Of a DNA stretch of 64,000 nt, positions 23,826 through 33,068 are shown piece by piece. A program made the translations under genes and the position numbers. The notes beneath the pieces were generated by a model, which was not told the origin of the DNA, did no database searches, and saw only the letters and a list, made by a program, of their open reading frames with translations. Location of the stretch: assembly GCF_013391475.1 (NCBI RefSeq), contig NZ_JACBAZ010000004.1, forward strand, positions 620,001-684,000, given 5' to 3'. Origin of the DNA: Oceaniferula marina (GTDB lineage Bacteria > Verrucomicrobiota > Verrucomicrobiia > Verrucomicrobiales > Akkermansiaceae). The stretch's first letter is position 1; each line of letters begins with the position of its first letter.

Positions 23826-25019
23826 CTACAAGCCAAGCTCCTGCTTGACCGCACCAAAGGCTTCAATCGCCATGTCGAGTTGCTCACGGGTATGCGCAGC
23901 GGATATCTGGGTCCGAATCCTGGCAGCATCACGAGGAACCACCGGGAAGAAGAAACCAACCGCGTAGACGCCTCGCTCCAACAACTTATTGGCAAAGACC
24001 TGGGACAAAGCAGCGTCACCCAGCATCACGGGCACAATCGGGTGGTCCTTTCCTGCCAAATCAAATCCAAGCTGCTCCATACCACTGCGGAAATAAGAAG
24101 CATTGCCCTCCAAACGGTCGCGCAATTCAGTAGAAGCTTCCAGCATATCGAGCACTTTGATCGTTGCCGCGACAATCGCCGGAGCCACACTATTGGAAAA
24201 GAGATACGGGCGGCTCCGCTGACGAAGCAAATCGATAATCTCCCTTTTCCCCGAAGTAAAACCTCCGGACGCACCGCCCAGGGCCTTCCCAAAGGTAGAA
24301 GTCACGATGTCCACCCGGTCCATCACCTGGTGGTATTCCGGAGTTCCCCGCCCGGTTTTACCCATGAAACCGGAAGCATGGGAGTCGTCCACCATCACCA
24401 TGGCATTGTATTTTTCGGCGAGGTCACACACCCCCTTCAGGTTGGCAATCACACCATCCATTGAAAACACACCATCGGTGGCAATCAACTTCTGACCTTT
24501 TCCTTCGGCATCCGCCAGCTTCAACTGCTCCTCGAGAGCCTCCATGTCGTTGTTGGCATATCGGTAACGCCGAGCCTTGCACAGACGAACCCCGTCAATG
24601 ATCGAAGCATGGTTCAGCTGATCTGAAATAATGGCATCATCCGGCCCCAACAGCACTTCAAACAGACCGCCATTGGCATCAAAACAAGATGTATACAAAA
24701 TGGTATCCTCGGTGCCAAGGAACCCGGCAATACGCTGTTCGAGCTCGCGATGCAGCGTCTGGGTGCCACAAATAAAGCGCACCGAGGCCATTCCAAACCC
24801 CCAGGTTTTGATCGCCTCTTCCGCAGCCGCCATGACTTCGGGGTGATCTGCCAAGCCCAGATAATTATTGGCGCACATGATAACCACCTCTCGGCCGTCA
24901 TCGAGCGTTACCGCTGAGTTCTGGGTCGATGCCAATTTGCGCTCGTGCTTATACAGGCCTGCTTCCTCGATATCGGTCAATACCCCCTGAAGTTGCTGCT
25001 GGAATGATTTTGGATACAT
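23826..25019 (-). CDS. kbl: Glycine C-acetyltransferase (2-amino-3-ketobutyrate CoA ligase)
   Basis: PLP enzyme of the alpha-oxoamine synthase family that splits 2-amino-3-ketobutyrate to glycine and acetyl-CoA in threonine breakdown. 397 residues, typical length. N-terminal YKHERKLAS.. and [29 protein letters not shown]; the PLP-stacking/aspartate block [19 protein letters not shown]; and the PLP lysine in [13 protein letters not shown] near 244. The closely related KAS synthases (BioF, HemA, SPT) are less likely because of the RFICGTQ and GRGTPE wording. The usual partner, threonine dehydrogenase, is not adjacent. Confidence 0.93.
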   Translation of the reverse strand: MYPKSFQQQLQGVLTDIEEAGLYKHERKLASTQNSAVTLDDGREVVIMCANNYLGLADHPEVMAAAEEAIKTWGFGMASVRFICGTQTLHRELEQRIAGFLGTEDTILYTSCFDANGGLFEVLLGPDDAIISDQLNHASIIDGVRLCKARRYRYANNDMEALEEQLKLADAEGKGQKLIATDGVFSMDGVIANLKGVCDLAEKYNAMVMVDDSHASGFMGKTGRGTPEYHQVMDRVDIVTSTFGKALGGASGGFTSGKREIIDLLRQRSRPYLFSNSVAPAIVAATIKVLDMLEASTELRDRLEGNASYFRSGMEQLGFDLAGKDHPIVPVMLGDAALSQVFANKLLERGVYAVGFFFPVVPRDAARIRTQISAAHTREQLDMAIEAFGAVKQELGL

Positions 25020-25252
25020 AATCTGTGTGATGGGTGAGTGTTCAAAAAAACGACAGGCTCAAGCCGTCAGTCGCAGCCATACAAACCACAGTCGACCCAG
25101 CTTGGCGAGCGAGAAGATGGGGCTTAATTTCGTCAATATGACGCATTTTTCACCATAAAATCATGCATCGGTCATCGGACCATCCAATCCAGACAGCATG
25201 TTCTCAGGTCGCTCTACTCATGCGCACGCCTAATGCAGGTCGAACCCAGAAC

Positions 25253-25939
25253 CTAGCCAGCGGCCAAATCAGCGAGCACCATACGGGACAAGGACTTGAT
25301 CTGCGTCGTGGATAACGGAGACGCCAATAATAAGCCTAAGGAAATACGTCCCCCGTCCAGCGACAACATCTGCATATTGGCACCGGCACCTACTTTAACC
25401 ACCAGATGCCCATCAACTGGAACCGACTTGGCCATGCGCATGGCCATCCGGGTCAACATCCCCTGATCGAGCACATCCAAAAGAACCTCATCGTTGTCAG
25501 CCAATACGATCATTGCTCGAATTGCGAATGACTCAGACCATTTCTGAGAGAGAGGTAATAATGCGGATGCATCAAGCGATTCTGCATTGTGAGCTGGAGC
25601 CCCACCCTTCTCTGGCGTGGATGGCTCAGAAACACTCACACTGACCGGCGAAGGTGCCTTTTCTTTGTTTGCCGTTTCCGAAGGTGCAGTCCCGGACTTC
25701 AACATACCACTGCCTTCTGCCAGTTTACGAGCCGTAGCCAATGCCTTGCTCACGACAGGATGTGGCGATTTTTCGGGCACGGCAGCAGGTTTCTCTTCCT
25801 TCTGAGTCTCAGCCAGCTCCACCTCTGAAGGTTTCTTTCCATCCCCCCCCGGTGAGTTCATAAAACCCTCGGCTAAACGGCGAACTTCATCCGCATCCAC
25901 CCAAGACTGGACAGTATCGATTGTCTTTTTCGTTTTCAT
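25253..25939 (-). CDS. Hypothetical protein with possible Roadblock/LC7-like C-terminal domain, ParA partner
   Basis: About 228 residues from the ATG at 25939. An ATG at 25972 would overlap the upstream gene by 23 bp. Residues about 20-125 are a charged, proline/alanine/serine-rich linker of low complexity. The last ~100 residues look folded: AIRAMIVLADNDEVLLD, then an amphipathic helix, GHLVVKVGAGANMQMLSLDG, RISLGLLL, and a final helix, a strand/helix order that resembles Roadblock/LC7 domains. The match is by eye only. It directly follows the ParA ATPase gene and is almost certainly cotranscribed, so a regulatory or adaptor role for that ATPase is the best guess. Confidence 0.6.
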   Translation of the reverse strand: MKTKKTIDTVQSWVDADEVRRLAEGFMNSPGGDGKKPSEVELAETQKEEKPAAVPEKSPHPVVSKALATARKLAEGSGMLKSGTAPSETANKEKAPSPVSVSVSEPSTPEKGGAPAHNAESLDASALLPLSQKWSESFAIRAMIVLADNDEVLLDVLDQGMLTRMAMRMAKSVPVDGHLVVKVGAGANMQMLSLDGGRISLGLLLASPLSTTQIKSLSRMVLADLAAG

Positions 25940-25949
25940 TGTTTCAGGG

Positions 25950-26714
25950 CTAGATTCCAAGCTTTTGTTCAATTTCCCTACGGAGGCCGTCGAATACAGC
26001 CAGCACTCCCGCTCCGTCCTGCATCACACCCACCGGCAATCCTTTGGCACTTGCCCGGATAAACAAATCGTCCCGCGGCACCACATCCTCCATCACCAAG
26101 GTGGAAGGCAGCAAGTTTCGTAATGCCTTCACCGAATCAACACTCTCAGGCAATTGCTCCTGAACCATCGTCATAATGACGCCAAGCACTTTCAAATCCG
26201 GGTTCACTTCACGCCGCTTGGTCAAGGCCTCAAGCATCTTGGGCACCGAGCGAACTCCGAGCGGTTCCGCCTGCTGGGGAATACACACGGCATCACTGGC
26301 AGACAGCACATCCGCGGTCACCCCAAATAACCCGGCAGCCGAGTCGATAATACACATGTCATAGCCTGCCTCCTCAACCAACTTCAGAAAGCGACGCACA
26401 CCGGAGGACGAGCCCGACAAGACCTCTTCGGCCAAGTCATACTCACTACGCTGCCCGGCAGGGACCATACTCATCGTCCGCAACCGGGTCGGCACAACCA
26501 TCTGGTCCAAACCAAGATCAGGATTGTCAATCGCATCGTAAAACCCCTTCAGCATTCTCGATTGCCTGGTTAACGACAGACCCACCGACCCCTGGGGGTC
26601 AGCATCGACAAGTAAGGTGCGCTTTCCACTACGAGCAAAAGCATAGGCTAAATTAATCGAAACAGTGGTTTTCCCCACTCCTCCTTTTTGGCTGGATACG
26701 ACGATAGTAATCAC
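25950..26714 (-). CDS. ParA/MinD-family ATPase
   Basis: Positioning ATPase that cycles between monomer and DNA- or membrane-bound dimer. From the GTG at 26714 the product is about 254 residues and starts MITIVVSSQKGGVGKTT, with the deviant Walker A KGGVGKTT. Alternatives are the ATG at 26741 or 26798, which add a non-family extension. DADPQGSVGLSL is the Walker A' aspartate block, and CIIDSAAG is the Walker B region, reading DSAAG where DxPP is usual. No parB or parS-like site is adjacent, so this is probably not the chromosome ParAB pair. The partner encoded immediately downstream suggests positioning of another cargo. Confidence 0.88.
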   Translation of the reverse strand: MITIVVSSQKGGVGKTTVSINLAYAFARSGKRTLLVDADPQGSVGLSLTRQSRMLKGFYDAIDNPDLGLDQMVVPTRLRTMSMVPAGQRSEYDLAEEVLSGSSSGVRRFLKLVEEAGYDMCIIDSAAGLFGVTADVLSASDAVCIPQQAEPLGVRSVPKMLEALTKRREVNPDLKVLGVIMTMVQEQLPESVDSVKALRNLLPSTLVMEDVVPRDDLFIRASAKGLPVGVMQDGAGVLAVFDGLRREIEQKLGI

Positions 26715-26900
26715 GATAGTATAGGGCTCAACGAGAAACATGGTAGCCACAGCCACCAAGATCAACGATCTCGGAAAGAGTGGTACATCACCGTGCAAAT
26801 GCCCGCAATAACTATTCGATTTTTTTGGTGCATCCTAATCCGATCACCCTATCATCACGACTAGCACGGATTTCAGTTCCTCAATCAGACCAACCTCGCC

Positions 26901-29111
26901 ATGCGCATTTTCCGACCAGCCAGATTTGCAAGTATCACTGCAGCCATCCTCGCCACCTTGCTGATCAATGCCTGTCGAACTTCTCCAGACGACTCAGTCA
27001 ACGGAAAAGAACAAGCGCAAGTCGTCCCCTATTTGCACCAAAACAATCTGGCTGACGCCCACAGTTCATTGCTCAGAAGCCAAGCAAACTCCCCGATCCA
27101 CTGGCAAACATGGTCGAAGCAAGTTTTTAAAGATGCCGCCAAAGAGAAAAAAACGGTCTTTGCCTTTATCGCAAAAGGAACGGACACCTACTCGGTGGAA
27201 ATGCTCAAGCAGCTTAATACCTCCGAACAAACCTGCCAAATCCTCAACACTCACCACATCAACATCTTGGTCGACGGCCATCAGGATCCCGATCTCGAAT
27301 ACTTTACCGCGTCGCTCTGTCTGAAATCAGGGACTCCGGTCTCCACTCCTCTACTGGTATGGTTTTCCTACGAAGGCATTCCTATCTCCTGGATCCCCAT
27401 CAGCCATAACAGCAAAAACAATATAGCTGAATTTATCGCGCGCACCAGCCACACGGTTTCAAAGCTATGGCAAGACTCCCCTGAGTACGTCCTGCAAAAC
27501 AGCCGGGAAGACTTCACTCGCCGCATGTCTTCTTCCCTTCCCGACCCGATCGAAGACAACGACAATCTCATTCCAGTCCGGGCCATCCGTCAGGCGGCAT
27601 CGCTTTATGACCCTACCTCTTCGACCGTCGACGGCTTGATTGGCATGAGTGTGGCCCGCCATATCAACCTCCTCGTCAATGCTCTGCAGCACCCGGATGT
27701 CTCTGCCACCCAACGTGAGCACTACGCTCAAATTGCCTGTCAAACGGCAGATACGGTGATGCTCAACGGACTGCTCGACCCTCTCGACGGAGGGATTTAC
27801 CTTGGCATCCAAAGCACGACCAGTGCTCTCCCGGTCTTCGCCAAGGATCTGCCTTCTCAAATCTACTCTATGGAGGCACTCTATAACCTTTATCGGGCAA
27901 GCGGAAAACCTCGTTATCTGGAAGCCGCTGAATCCATCCGGGCTTTCACCAACAAAACGCTCGCCCTACCAGATGGAACCTTCTCTCTGGGTATCATTCA
28001 GGCTGGGGTCCACCAACACGAAAACCCATGCATGTGGACACTCGAGGAAATCGAAGCCGCCCTTAGTCCGGAAGAACTTCCGATCTGCAAACAAGCATTT
28101 GACATCAAAGGACTCGGCAACATCCCACTGGTAGATGACCGCAACCGAACCCACTTCAGACAAAACACTCTGACATGGAAAACCAGCCCGGCAGAACTCA
28201 GTAAGCGCAACAACATCCCTGAGAAAGAACTCAAAGAACACCTCCAATCAATCACCAAAAAACTGGCAAAACTCCGGACGGAAAAAACCACCAACCTGAT
28301 TCAAGAAAAACTCTCCACCGCCGGCACCATGGCTCAGCTTGCCAGCTGCCTGACGACAGCCTACCGGGCCACAGGAAATACAAGCACCCTCGAGGATGCA
28401 CGCCAATACCTCACCCGTATCCAAAAACAATTCCGCAACGAAAAGGGGGCACTGTGCCATGCTCGATTCAACGGAAACCTCATTCCACGCACGGCGGTAG
28501 GAACCGACTACACACTCATCACCAAGGCCGCCCTCGACCTCTACGAAGTCACCCTCGACGCATCATTGCTAGCGTTGGCAAAACAAGTACACGAGGAAAT
28601 GAACGAAGCTCTGGGGAACTCACTTAACCACCACCTCACGGAGAGCGATGGCAAGCAATACCCCTACCCGTTCACCCCCTATCAGTTCCTCAGCTTCAGA
28701 ACACTCAATAACACCAACACATGGGCACTTGCTTATGCCAATACCACACGACTCGCCACGCACCTCCCCGACCCATCAATCGAAGCCCAAGCAACAGAAC
28801 TCAAAAGCATCCTACTTGCCACCGCCCAGATGTCATCCATCGTCAGCATTGACTTCCTAACTGAAAATGCGAAATTGGAGCACCCCAGCGTCTTTCTGAG
28901 CCAACCGATCTCTCCCGAGCTCCTGAAAACTGCAAGCTCCAAACCGTGCCAAATCATCGCTCTCCCAAAAAAGCCAGACAGTTCAGGGCAATTCCCCGGA
29001 CTCGAAAACCTAAACCAACCCATCCCACCGCAAGGGGCTCTTGTCATCCAGCGCGGCCAATCCCGGGGAATGACGACAGAAAACGAGGAACTCATTCAAC
29101 TTCTACAGTAA
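26901..29111 (+). CDS. YyaL/DUF255-like lipoprotein with degenerate thioredoxin domain
   Basis: 736 residues. It opens with a lipoprotein-like signal (AAILATLLINAC, cysteine at about 25). Residues about 50-180 align by eye with the thioredoxin-like DUF255 domain of YyaL/SPATA20 proteins: NSPIHWQTWSKQVFKDAAKE mirrors the family start NPVDWYPWGEEAF. However, the CHWCH redox motif is replaced by GTDTYS, so disulfide chemistry is unlikely. Residues about 230-700 are helical and tryptophan-poor, as in the six-hairpin part of this family (DPLDGGIYLG..., YSMEALYNLYRASGKPRYLEAAESI). It is probably exported and held at a membrane. It is followed after 17 bp by another exported protein, likely the same operon. 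Confidence 0.75.
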   Translation: MRIFRPARFASITAAILATLLINACRTSPDDSVNGKEQAQVVPYLHQNNLADAHSSLLRSQANSPIHWQTWSKQVFKDAAKEKKTVFAFIAKGTDTYSVEMLKQLNTSEQTCQILNTHHINILVDGHQDPDLEYFTASLCLKSGTPVSTPLLVWFSYEGIPISWIPISHNSKNNIAEFIARTSHTVSKLWQDSPEYVLQNSREDFTRRMSSSLPDPIEDNDNLIPVRAIRQAASLYDPTSSTVDGLIGMSVARHINLLVNALQHPDVSATQREHYAQIACQTADTVMLNGLLDPLDGGIYLGIQSTTSALPVFAKDLPSQIYSMEALYNLYRASGKPRYLEAAESIRAFTNKTLALPDGTFSLGIIQAGVHQHENPCMWTLEEIEAALSPEELPICKQAFDIKGLGNIPLVDDRNRTHFRQNTLTWKTSPAELSKRNNIPEKELKEHLQSITKKLAKLRTEKTTNLIQEKLSTAGTMAQLASCLTTAYRATGNTSTLEDARQYLTRIQKQFRNEKGALCHARFNGNLIPRTAVGTDYTLITKAALDLYEVTLDASLLALAKQVHEEMNEALGNSLNHHLTESDGKQYPYPFTPYQFLSFRTLNNTNTWALAYANTTRLATHLPDPSIEAQATELKSILLATAQMSSIVSIDFLTENAKLEHPSVFLSQPISPELLKTASSKPCQIIALPKKPDSSGQFPGLENLNQPIPPQGALVIQRGQSRGMTTENEELIQLLQ

Positions 29112-29128
29112 TTCATCTACCTACACAC

Positions 29129-30349
29129 ATGACTACACACAAGCTACGCTACACGATGTGGTGCGTATTCGGCATGCTGTCTTTACCGCTTGCCGCCGAC
29201 ACCATCAAACTCAAATCGGGAACCGAGTACAAAGGGAAAATCCTCTCTGAGGATGATACCAGCTACCTGATTGAAATAAAGCATTCCGCATCCATCAAAG
29301 ATGAACGACGAATCCCCAAGGACCAAATCCTTGAAATCACGAAAGACAGCAAAGACAACAAGGATTTTCAATCCATCAAGTCCATGATCCCGGTCCCGGA
29401 TCTCTTAGAGGGCCCAGCATACGCCAAGCGCATTGAGCGAGCCGAGACATTCTTAAAGAAACACCCAAAATCCAGCCACAAAAAAGAGGTTCAAACTATT
29501 TTGGAAACCCTCAAAAAAGAGCAGCAGCTTATCTCTTCCGGAGGGATCAAACTCAGTGGGCACCTGATTTCCGCTGAGGACATCAAAACCAACGCCTACG
29601 ACATCCAAGCTCGTATCCTCTCCGAAAAAATTAAAAAACGGGCAAAATCCGGCCAGTACCCGCAGGCGCTCCGCCTATGGGAAAAACTACAAAACCAATA
29701 CGCCCACTCAGCGGCCTACCAAGATGGTATCAGCTGGATCCCTCGCGTTCTCAGGGCTCATCAATCAGAGCTGCAACAACACCTCGACACCCTAGACGCC
29801 CGTCTTAAAAAACAACAAAAGGTGCTGGAAAGCCTGGCGGATAGCGACCGCGACCGGGCAGAGAAACTCATCACGGAGAAAAAAAACCGATATGAGGCCA
29901 CCATCGACCGGGAGCAAAACGAACTCAAAAGCCAGTGGTTGACGATCAATCCATTTCATGAACAGGCGCTGCAATACAACCTGCGCAGCGTTGAAAGCGA
30001 ACTACGCAGCTTGGAAAGCAAACCTGCGTCATCCATCCGCTTGGCTGGCCCCGACCTACGCAGTGCATGGACCGCACTCGCCGGAGGAAAACTCAGTGAT
30101 GCCGAACGCCACCTTCAAGCCGCGCTAAGCCTGAAAATCGATAAGCAATACACGGACCCGATCAAAGCCGAGTTGGAACAAAAAAAAGCTGAACAAGCAG
30201 AAGCGAAAGCTGCCGAGGAACAAGCTCAACGCGAAGCAGAAGAGCTAGCAGCCAAGGAAAAAGCAGCCCAAGAAGCCGAAGAAAAGAACAAGGGAAAAAA
30301 AGGGAAGAAAAAGAAAACCAAAAAGACTCCTCCCAACGAAGAAGCATAA
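29129..30349 (+). CDS. Exported coiled-coil protein of unknown function
   Basis: 406 residues from the ATG at 29129. A later ATG at 29156 would still leave a signal peptide. A signal sequence (MWCVFGMLSLPLAADTI) is followed by a small beta-rich segment (KLKSGTEYKGKILSEDDTSYLIEI). Then comes the phrase MIPVPDLLEGPAYAKRIERA and long charged helices with coiled-coil character (about 230-330). The C-terminal tail of ~60 residues is almost only K, E and A, ending in KGKKGKKKKTKKTPPNEEA. The beginning recalls verrucomicrobial secreted proteins with an S/PTPDL motif, but I cannot name a family. Cotranscribed with the YyaL-like lipoprotein (17-bp gap). Confidence 0.7.
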   Translation: MTTHKLRYTMWCVFGMLSLPLAADTIKLKSGTEYKGKILSEDDTSYLIEIKHSASIKDERRIPKDQILEITKDSKDNKDFQSIKSMIPVPDLLEGPAYAKRIERAETFLKKHPKSSHKKEVQTILETLKKEQQLISSGGIKLSGHLISAEDIKTNAYDIQARILSEKIKKRAKSGQYPQALRLWEKLQNQYAHSAAYQDGISWIPRVLRAHQSELQQHLDTLDARLKKQQKVLESLADSDRDRAEKLITEKKNRYEATIDREQNELKSQWLTINPFHEQALQYNLRSVESELRSLESKPASSIRLAGPDLRSAWTALAGGKLSDAERHLQAALSLKIDKQYTDPIKAELEQKKAEQAEAKAAEEQAQREAEELAAKEKAAQEAEEKNKGKKGKKKKTKKTPPNEEA

Positions 30350-30386
30350 ACACCGAGCCCTCCATTCCTCATCGAAAATCATTGCC

Positions 30387-30427
30387 CAATCGGTCCGCCT
30401 GTGCCTTAAACACTGGCGGACCGATTG
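30387..30427 (+). terminator. Hairpin between the exported-protein pair and hisB
   Basis: CAATCGGTCCGCC pairs perfectly (13 bp) with GGCGGACCGATTG over a 15-nt loop, 38 bp after the stop and 25 bp before hisB. Only a weak T-tract follows. It may be a terminator for the upstream pair or an attenuator for hisB. Confidence 0.6.
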
Positions 30428-30452
30428 CCTTTCACCTCAATACTTAATCGCC

Positions 30453-31043
30453 ATGAACACCCGAACAGCAAGCCAGGACCGCAAAACTGCGGAAACATCC
30501 ATCAGTATTTCCCTCAATCTGGATGGTTCAGGAACCTCAGACATATCAACGGGCGTCCCCTTTTTCGATCACATGCTGACTCTGCTTTGCAAACACAGCC
30601 TCATGGACCTCACCGTCAAAGCCGTCGGTGACATTGAAGTCGATGCACACCACACCGTTGAAGACACTGGTATTGTCCTTGGTGACTGCATTCGCAAAGC
30701 GCTCGGCGACAAGCGGGGGATACGTCGCTATGGAATGGCTTACCTTCCAATGGACGAAACCTTGAGCCGCTGTGTTATCGACCTAAGCAACCGCCCACAC
30801 CTCGAATTTCGGGCACCCGTCTCCACCCCGGATGCTCCAAACTTCCCATTCACCCTAACCGAGGAGTTTTTCCGTGCGATCACCAACAACCTGCGCGCCA
30901 ATATCCACGCTGAGCTCCTATACGGGCGTGACGGCCACCACATCTCCGAGTCTCTGTTCAAGGCTCTCGCCCGAGCCCTTCGCCAAGCGATAGAATTGGA
31001 TCCGCGTGAAACCGGAATCCCCAGCACAAAAGAAGCGCTCTAA
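30453..31043 (+). CDS. hisB: Imidazoleglycerol-phosphate dehydratase
   Basis: Sixth step of histidine synthesis. 196 residues, the monofunctional dehydratase without the phosphatase domain found in enteric bacteria. The metal-binding motifs HHTVED (66-71) and the second, GRDGHHISESLFKALARAL (about 163-181), are intact, as is GVPFFDHML (34-42). It starts 104 bp after the preceding gene and is followed by hisH after 56 bp. Confidence 0.98.
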   Translation: MNTRTASQDRKTAETSISISLNLDGSGTSDISTGVPFFDHMLTLLCKHSLMDLTVKAVGDIEVDAHHTVEDTGIVLGDCIRKALGDKRGIRRYGMAYLPMDETLSRCVIDLSNRPHLEFRAPVSTPDAPNFPFTLTEEFFRAITNNLRANIHAELLYGRDGHHISESLFKALARALRQAIELDPRETGIPSTKEAL

Positions 31044-31099
31044 TTTCAAGCGCAGCACCCGTTCACACTCTGAAATCCGAACACTCACAAACGTCCCCT

Positions 31100-31717
31100 A
31101 TGAAAGTTGGCATCGTCGATTACGGCCGCGGTAACCTGCGCAGCGTGGAAAATGCATTTCTTGCCATTGGCGCTGACGCCGTGCTCATCACCCGCCCGGA
31201 TGAACTGGATGACATCACCCACTTGGTGGTCCCCGGTCAGGGTGAATTTGGTGACTGTGCTGCCAACCTCAAAAAGCAGGGGATGTTCGCACCCATCCAA
31301 CAATGGGCGGCCGACGACAAACCGTATCTCGGCATCTGTGTTGGATACCAGCTGATCTTTGAGCAAGGGGAAGAGTCTCCCGACGCCGAAGGGCTTGCCA
31401 TCATGAAGGGATCCGTCAAACGCTTCCCTGACAAAGGCCTCAAAATACCACACATGGGGTGGAACTCGGTCATCCCCAATGACCCCGACCATCCGATTTG
31501 GGCCGATATGCCAGAAGAGCCCTTTTTCTATTTTGTCCACTCTTACTACCCCGAGCCGGACAACCCCGGCAACGTGGCCGCAGTCTGTGATTACGTGCTG
31601 CCATTTGCAGCAGCAGTCACCCGTGGCAATCTAGTAGCCACTCAATTCCACCCTGAGAAAAGCCAACACAACGGACTCCAGTTGCTGAAAAACTTCCTGG
31701 CGTTGTCAGTGGCATAA
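31100..31717 (+). CDS. hisH: Imidazole glycerol phosphate synthase, glutaminase subunit HisH
   Basis: Glutamine amidotransferase that feeds ammonia to HisF. 205 residues. Nucleophile Cys80 in YLGICVGYQLIFE (more often LGICLGMQ). The catalytic His/Glu pair is in ATQFHPEKSQHNG near 187-189. The conserved start MKVGIVDYGRGNLRSVENA fixes the N-terminus. The partner hisF and the rest of the pathway are not in this window, so the genes are dispersed except for this pair. Confidence 0.97.
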   Translation: MKVGIVDYGRGNLRSVENAFLAIGADAVLITRPDELDDITHLVVPGQGEFGDCAANLKKQGMFAPIQQWAADDKPYLGICVGYQLIFEQGEESPDAEGLAIMKGSVKRFPDKGLKIPHMGWNSVIPNDPDHPIWADMPEEPFFYFVHSYYPEPDNPGNVAAVCDYVLPFAAAVTRGNLVATQFHPEKSQHNGLQLLKNFLALSVA

Positions 31718-31835
31718 ACAGCCCCCTGAACAGCCCCCTTGGCGAGCTCCCGCCATTCTTAGAATCCAGTTATAATTATGCTGGAGGGCTGAAGGAACTT
31801 GTGTAGCATACGTCTGATTATCATTTATCCCTTCC

Positions 31836-32681
31836 ATGAAACCTATTGTATTCATTCCAACGATTGTTATTTCCTGCTGCCTCTGCACTGTCATCGGCTA
31901 CAAGCTCGGCTCCCAAAGCAAGGAGGCGGACAAGTCTCAAAGCTCCATTGTAGATGATTCCAAAAATGCAACAACACCCCCATCTCAAGCCCCGAATAAC
32001 CAAGGCCAGCCACAAACACCTCAGCAAAGCATCAGTCCGGACGACCTCGCTAAAGCAAAAAATGTGCCGGCCAAACTGGAGAACCCGCAAGGAGACTTCA
32101 CACTGGTCGCCGTAGTCGAAGGTGCAGAAGCAAATCAAAAACTAAGCCAAAGCCTGAAAGTCGTCGGAGCCCAACGGCAGCGCCTAACACAACTCAGCAA
32201 GCAATACGAACAAACGCCAGCGGATTCAGCCCAACAAAAAGAACTTCTAGCCGGGCAAATCAACCAAATCCGAAAGACACTGGAAACCAACCTCAGGTTC
32301 ATGTCTCAAAACTTTGCCTACAGCTTGAGCTACAACTATGTGCTTGTCCCTCATCTTGCGACCATGATGAGAGTTCGCCAGGGGGAAGACGGCAAGGCAC
32401 AAGCCGACGTCGCCTACGAATTCAAAGATGCAGCTACTTACGAGTCCTGCCAAAAACTGCGCGAACAATACCTCAAGCTCAAACAGGAAAAACTCAAGCA
32501 AGAGCAAGCGACCAACGGGAATACCGAAGCCTCTGAATCCCCAGCAAGCCCCACGATCACACCCAGCCCTGAAATGGTAGAGCTAAAGGAAAAGCTGATG
32601 AAGGATTTCAACTGTGATCCGGATCAAAATTACCAGGTTCACTTTAAAAAGACGGCCATCTACGCAAGACCCGCCCGCTAA
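31836..32681 (+). CDS. Membrane-anchored hypothetical protein
   Basis: 281 residues. One N-terminal hydrophobic segment (about 4-22, IVFIPTIVISCCLCTVIGY) probably anchors it. A polar linker rich in Q, S and P (25-65) follows, then a mostly helical Q/K-rich region with coiled-coil tendency (about 95-160 and 205-225). No family recognised. It is a separate unit with an intrinsic terminator 41 bp downstream. Confidence 0.65.
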   Translation: MKPIVFIPTIVISCCLCTVIGYKLGSQSKEADKSQSSIVDDSKNATTPPSQAPNNQGQPQTPQQSISPDDLAKAKNVPAKLENPQGDFTLVAVVEGAEANQKLSQSLKVVGAQRQRLTQLSKQYEQTPADSAQQKELLAGQINQIRKTLETNLRFMSQNFAYSLSYNYVLVPHLATMMRVRQGEDGKAQADVAYEFKDAATYESCQKLREQYLKLKQEKLKQEQATNGNTEASESPASPTITPSPEMVELKEKLMKDFNCDPDQNYQVHFKKTAIYARPAR

Positions 32682-32721
32682 GCTCACAGCAACTACTTTT
32701 TCCAAGGAAACCACTCTCATC

Positions 32722-32750
32722 AAACCCGGGCACTCACCCGGGTTTTTCTT
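32722..32750 (+). terminator. Intrinsic terminator
   Basis: AACCCGGG, loop CACTCA, CCCGGGTT then TTTCTTTT. Ends the transcript of the hypothetical gene 31836-32681. Confidence 0.9.
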
Positions 32751-32831
32751 TTGGCGATAAGGAGGGAAATTTTGAGTCGCTTACCTTCGCTTCGCAGGTG
32801 CTCTTTTACAGGTCCTACTCAGCGGGCTCTA

Positions 32832-33049
32832 ATACCATTTGAGTGGTTCGTTTGTCGGAATGGCGGTGTTCGTTTGGCCTTGAGTTCAAGGCGTAATAAA
32901 GAAATGTAGCGAGCTACATAACTGAGGAAAAGCACCGAAATCAAGCCAAAGAAATACCGCTTTTCATTCCCATCGGCTACGCTGACTAGCTTCCATCTCA
33001 AGCTCTTCACTATTTGTCCATTCCAATACAATAATCGGAAGAATGGCAT
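32832..33049. repeat. Palindromic REP/MITE-like element, copy 2
   Basis: About 218 bp. The left end ATACCATTTGAG and the right end AATGGCAT are inverted, and a second inner pair TCGGAATGG/CCATTCCAA follows. The core GTAGCGAGCTACATAACTGAGG matches the core of copy 1 (GCATAGCGGGCTATGCAACTGACG). A 107-codon open frame covers it on the minus strand but is a by-product of the repeat. Confidence 0.7.
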
Positions 33050-33068
33050 AAGATCGAGGCCTTCCAAA

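Noticed and set aside
31718-31760. Tandem ACAGCCCCCT after hisH
   Set aside because: A two-copy 12-bp duplication without partners or stem; no function can be supported.
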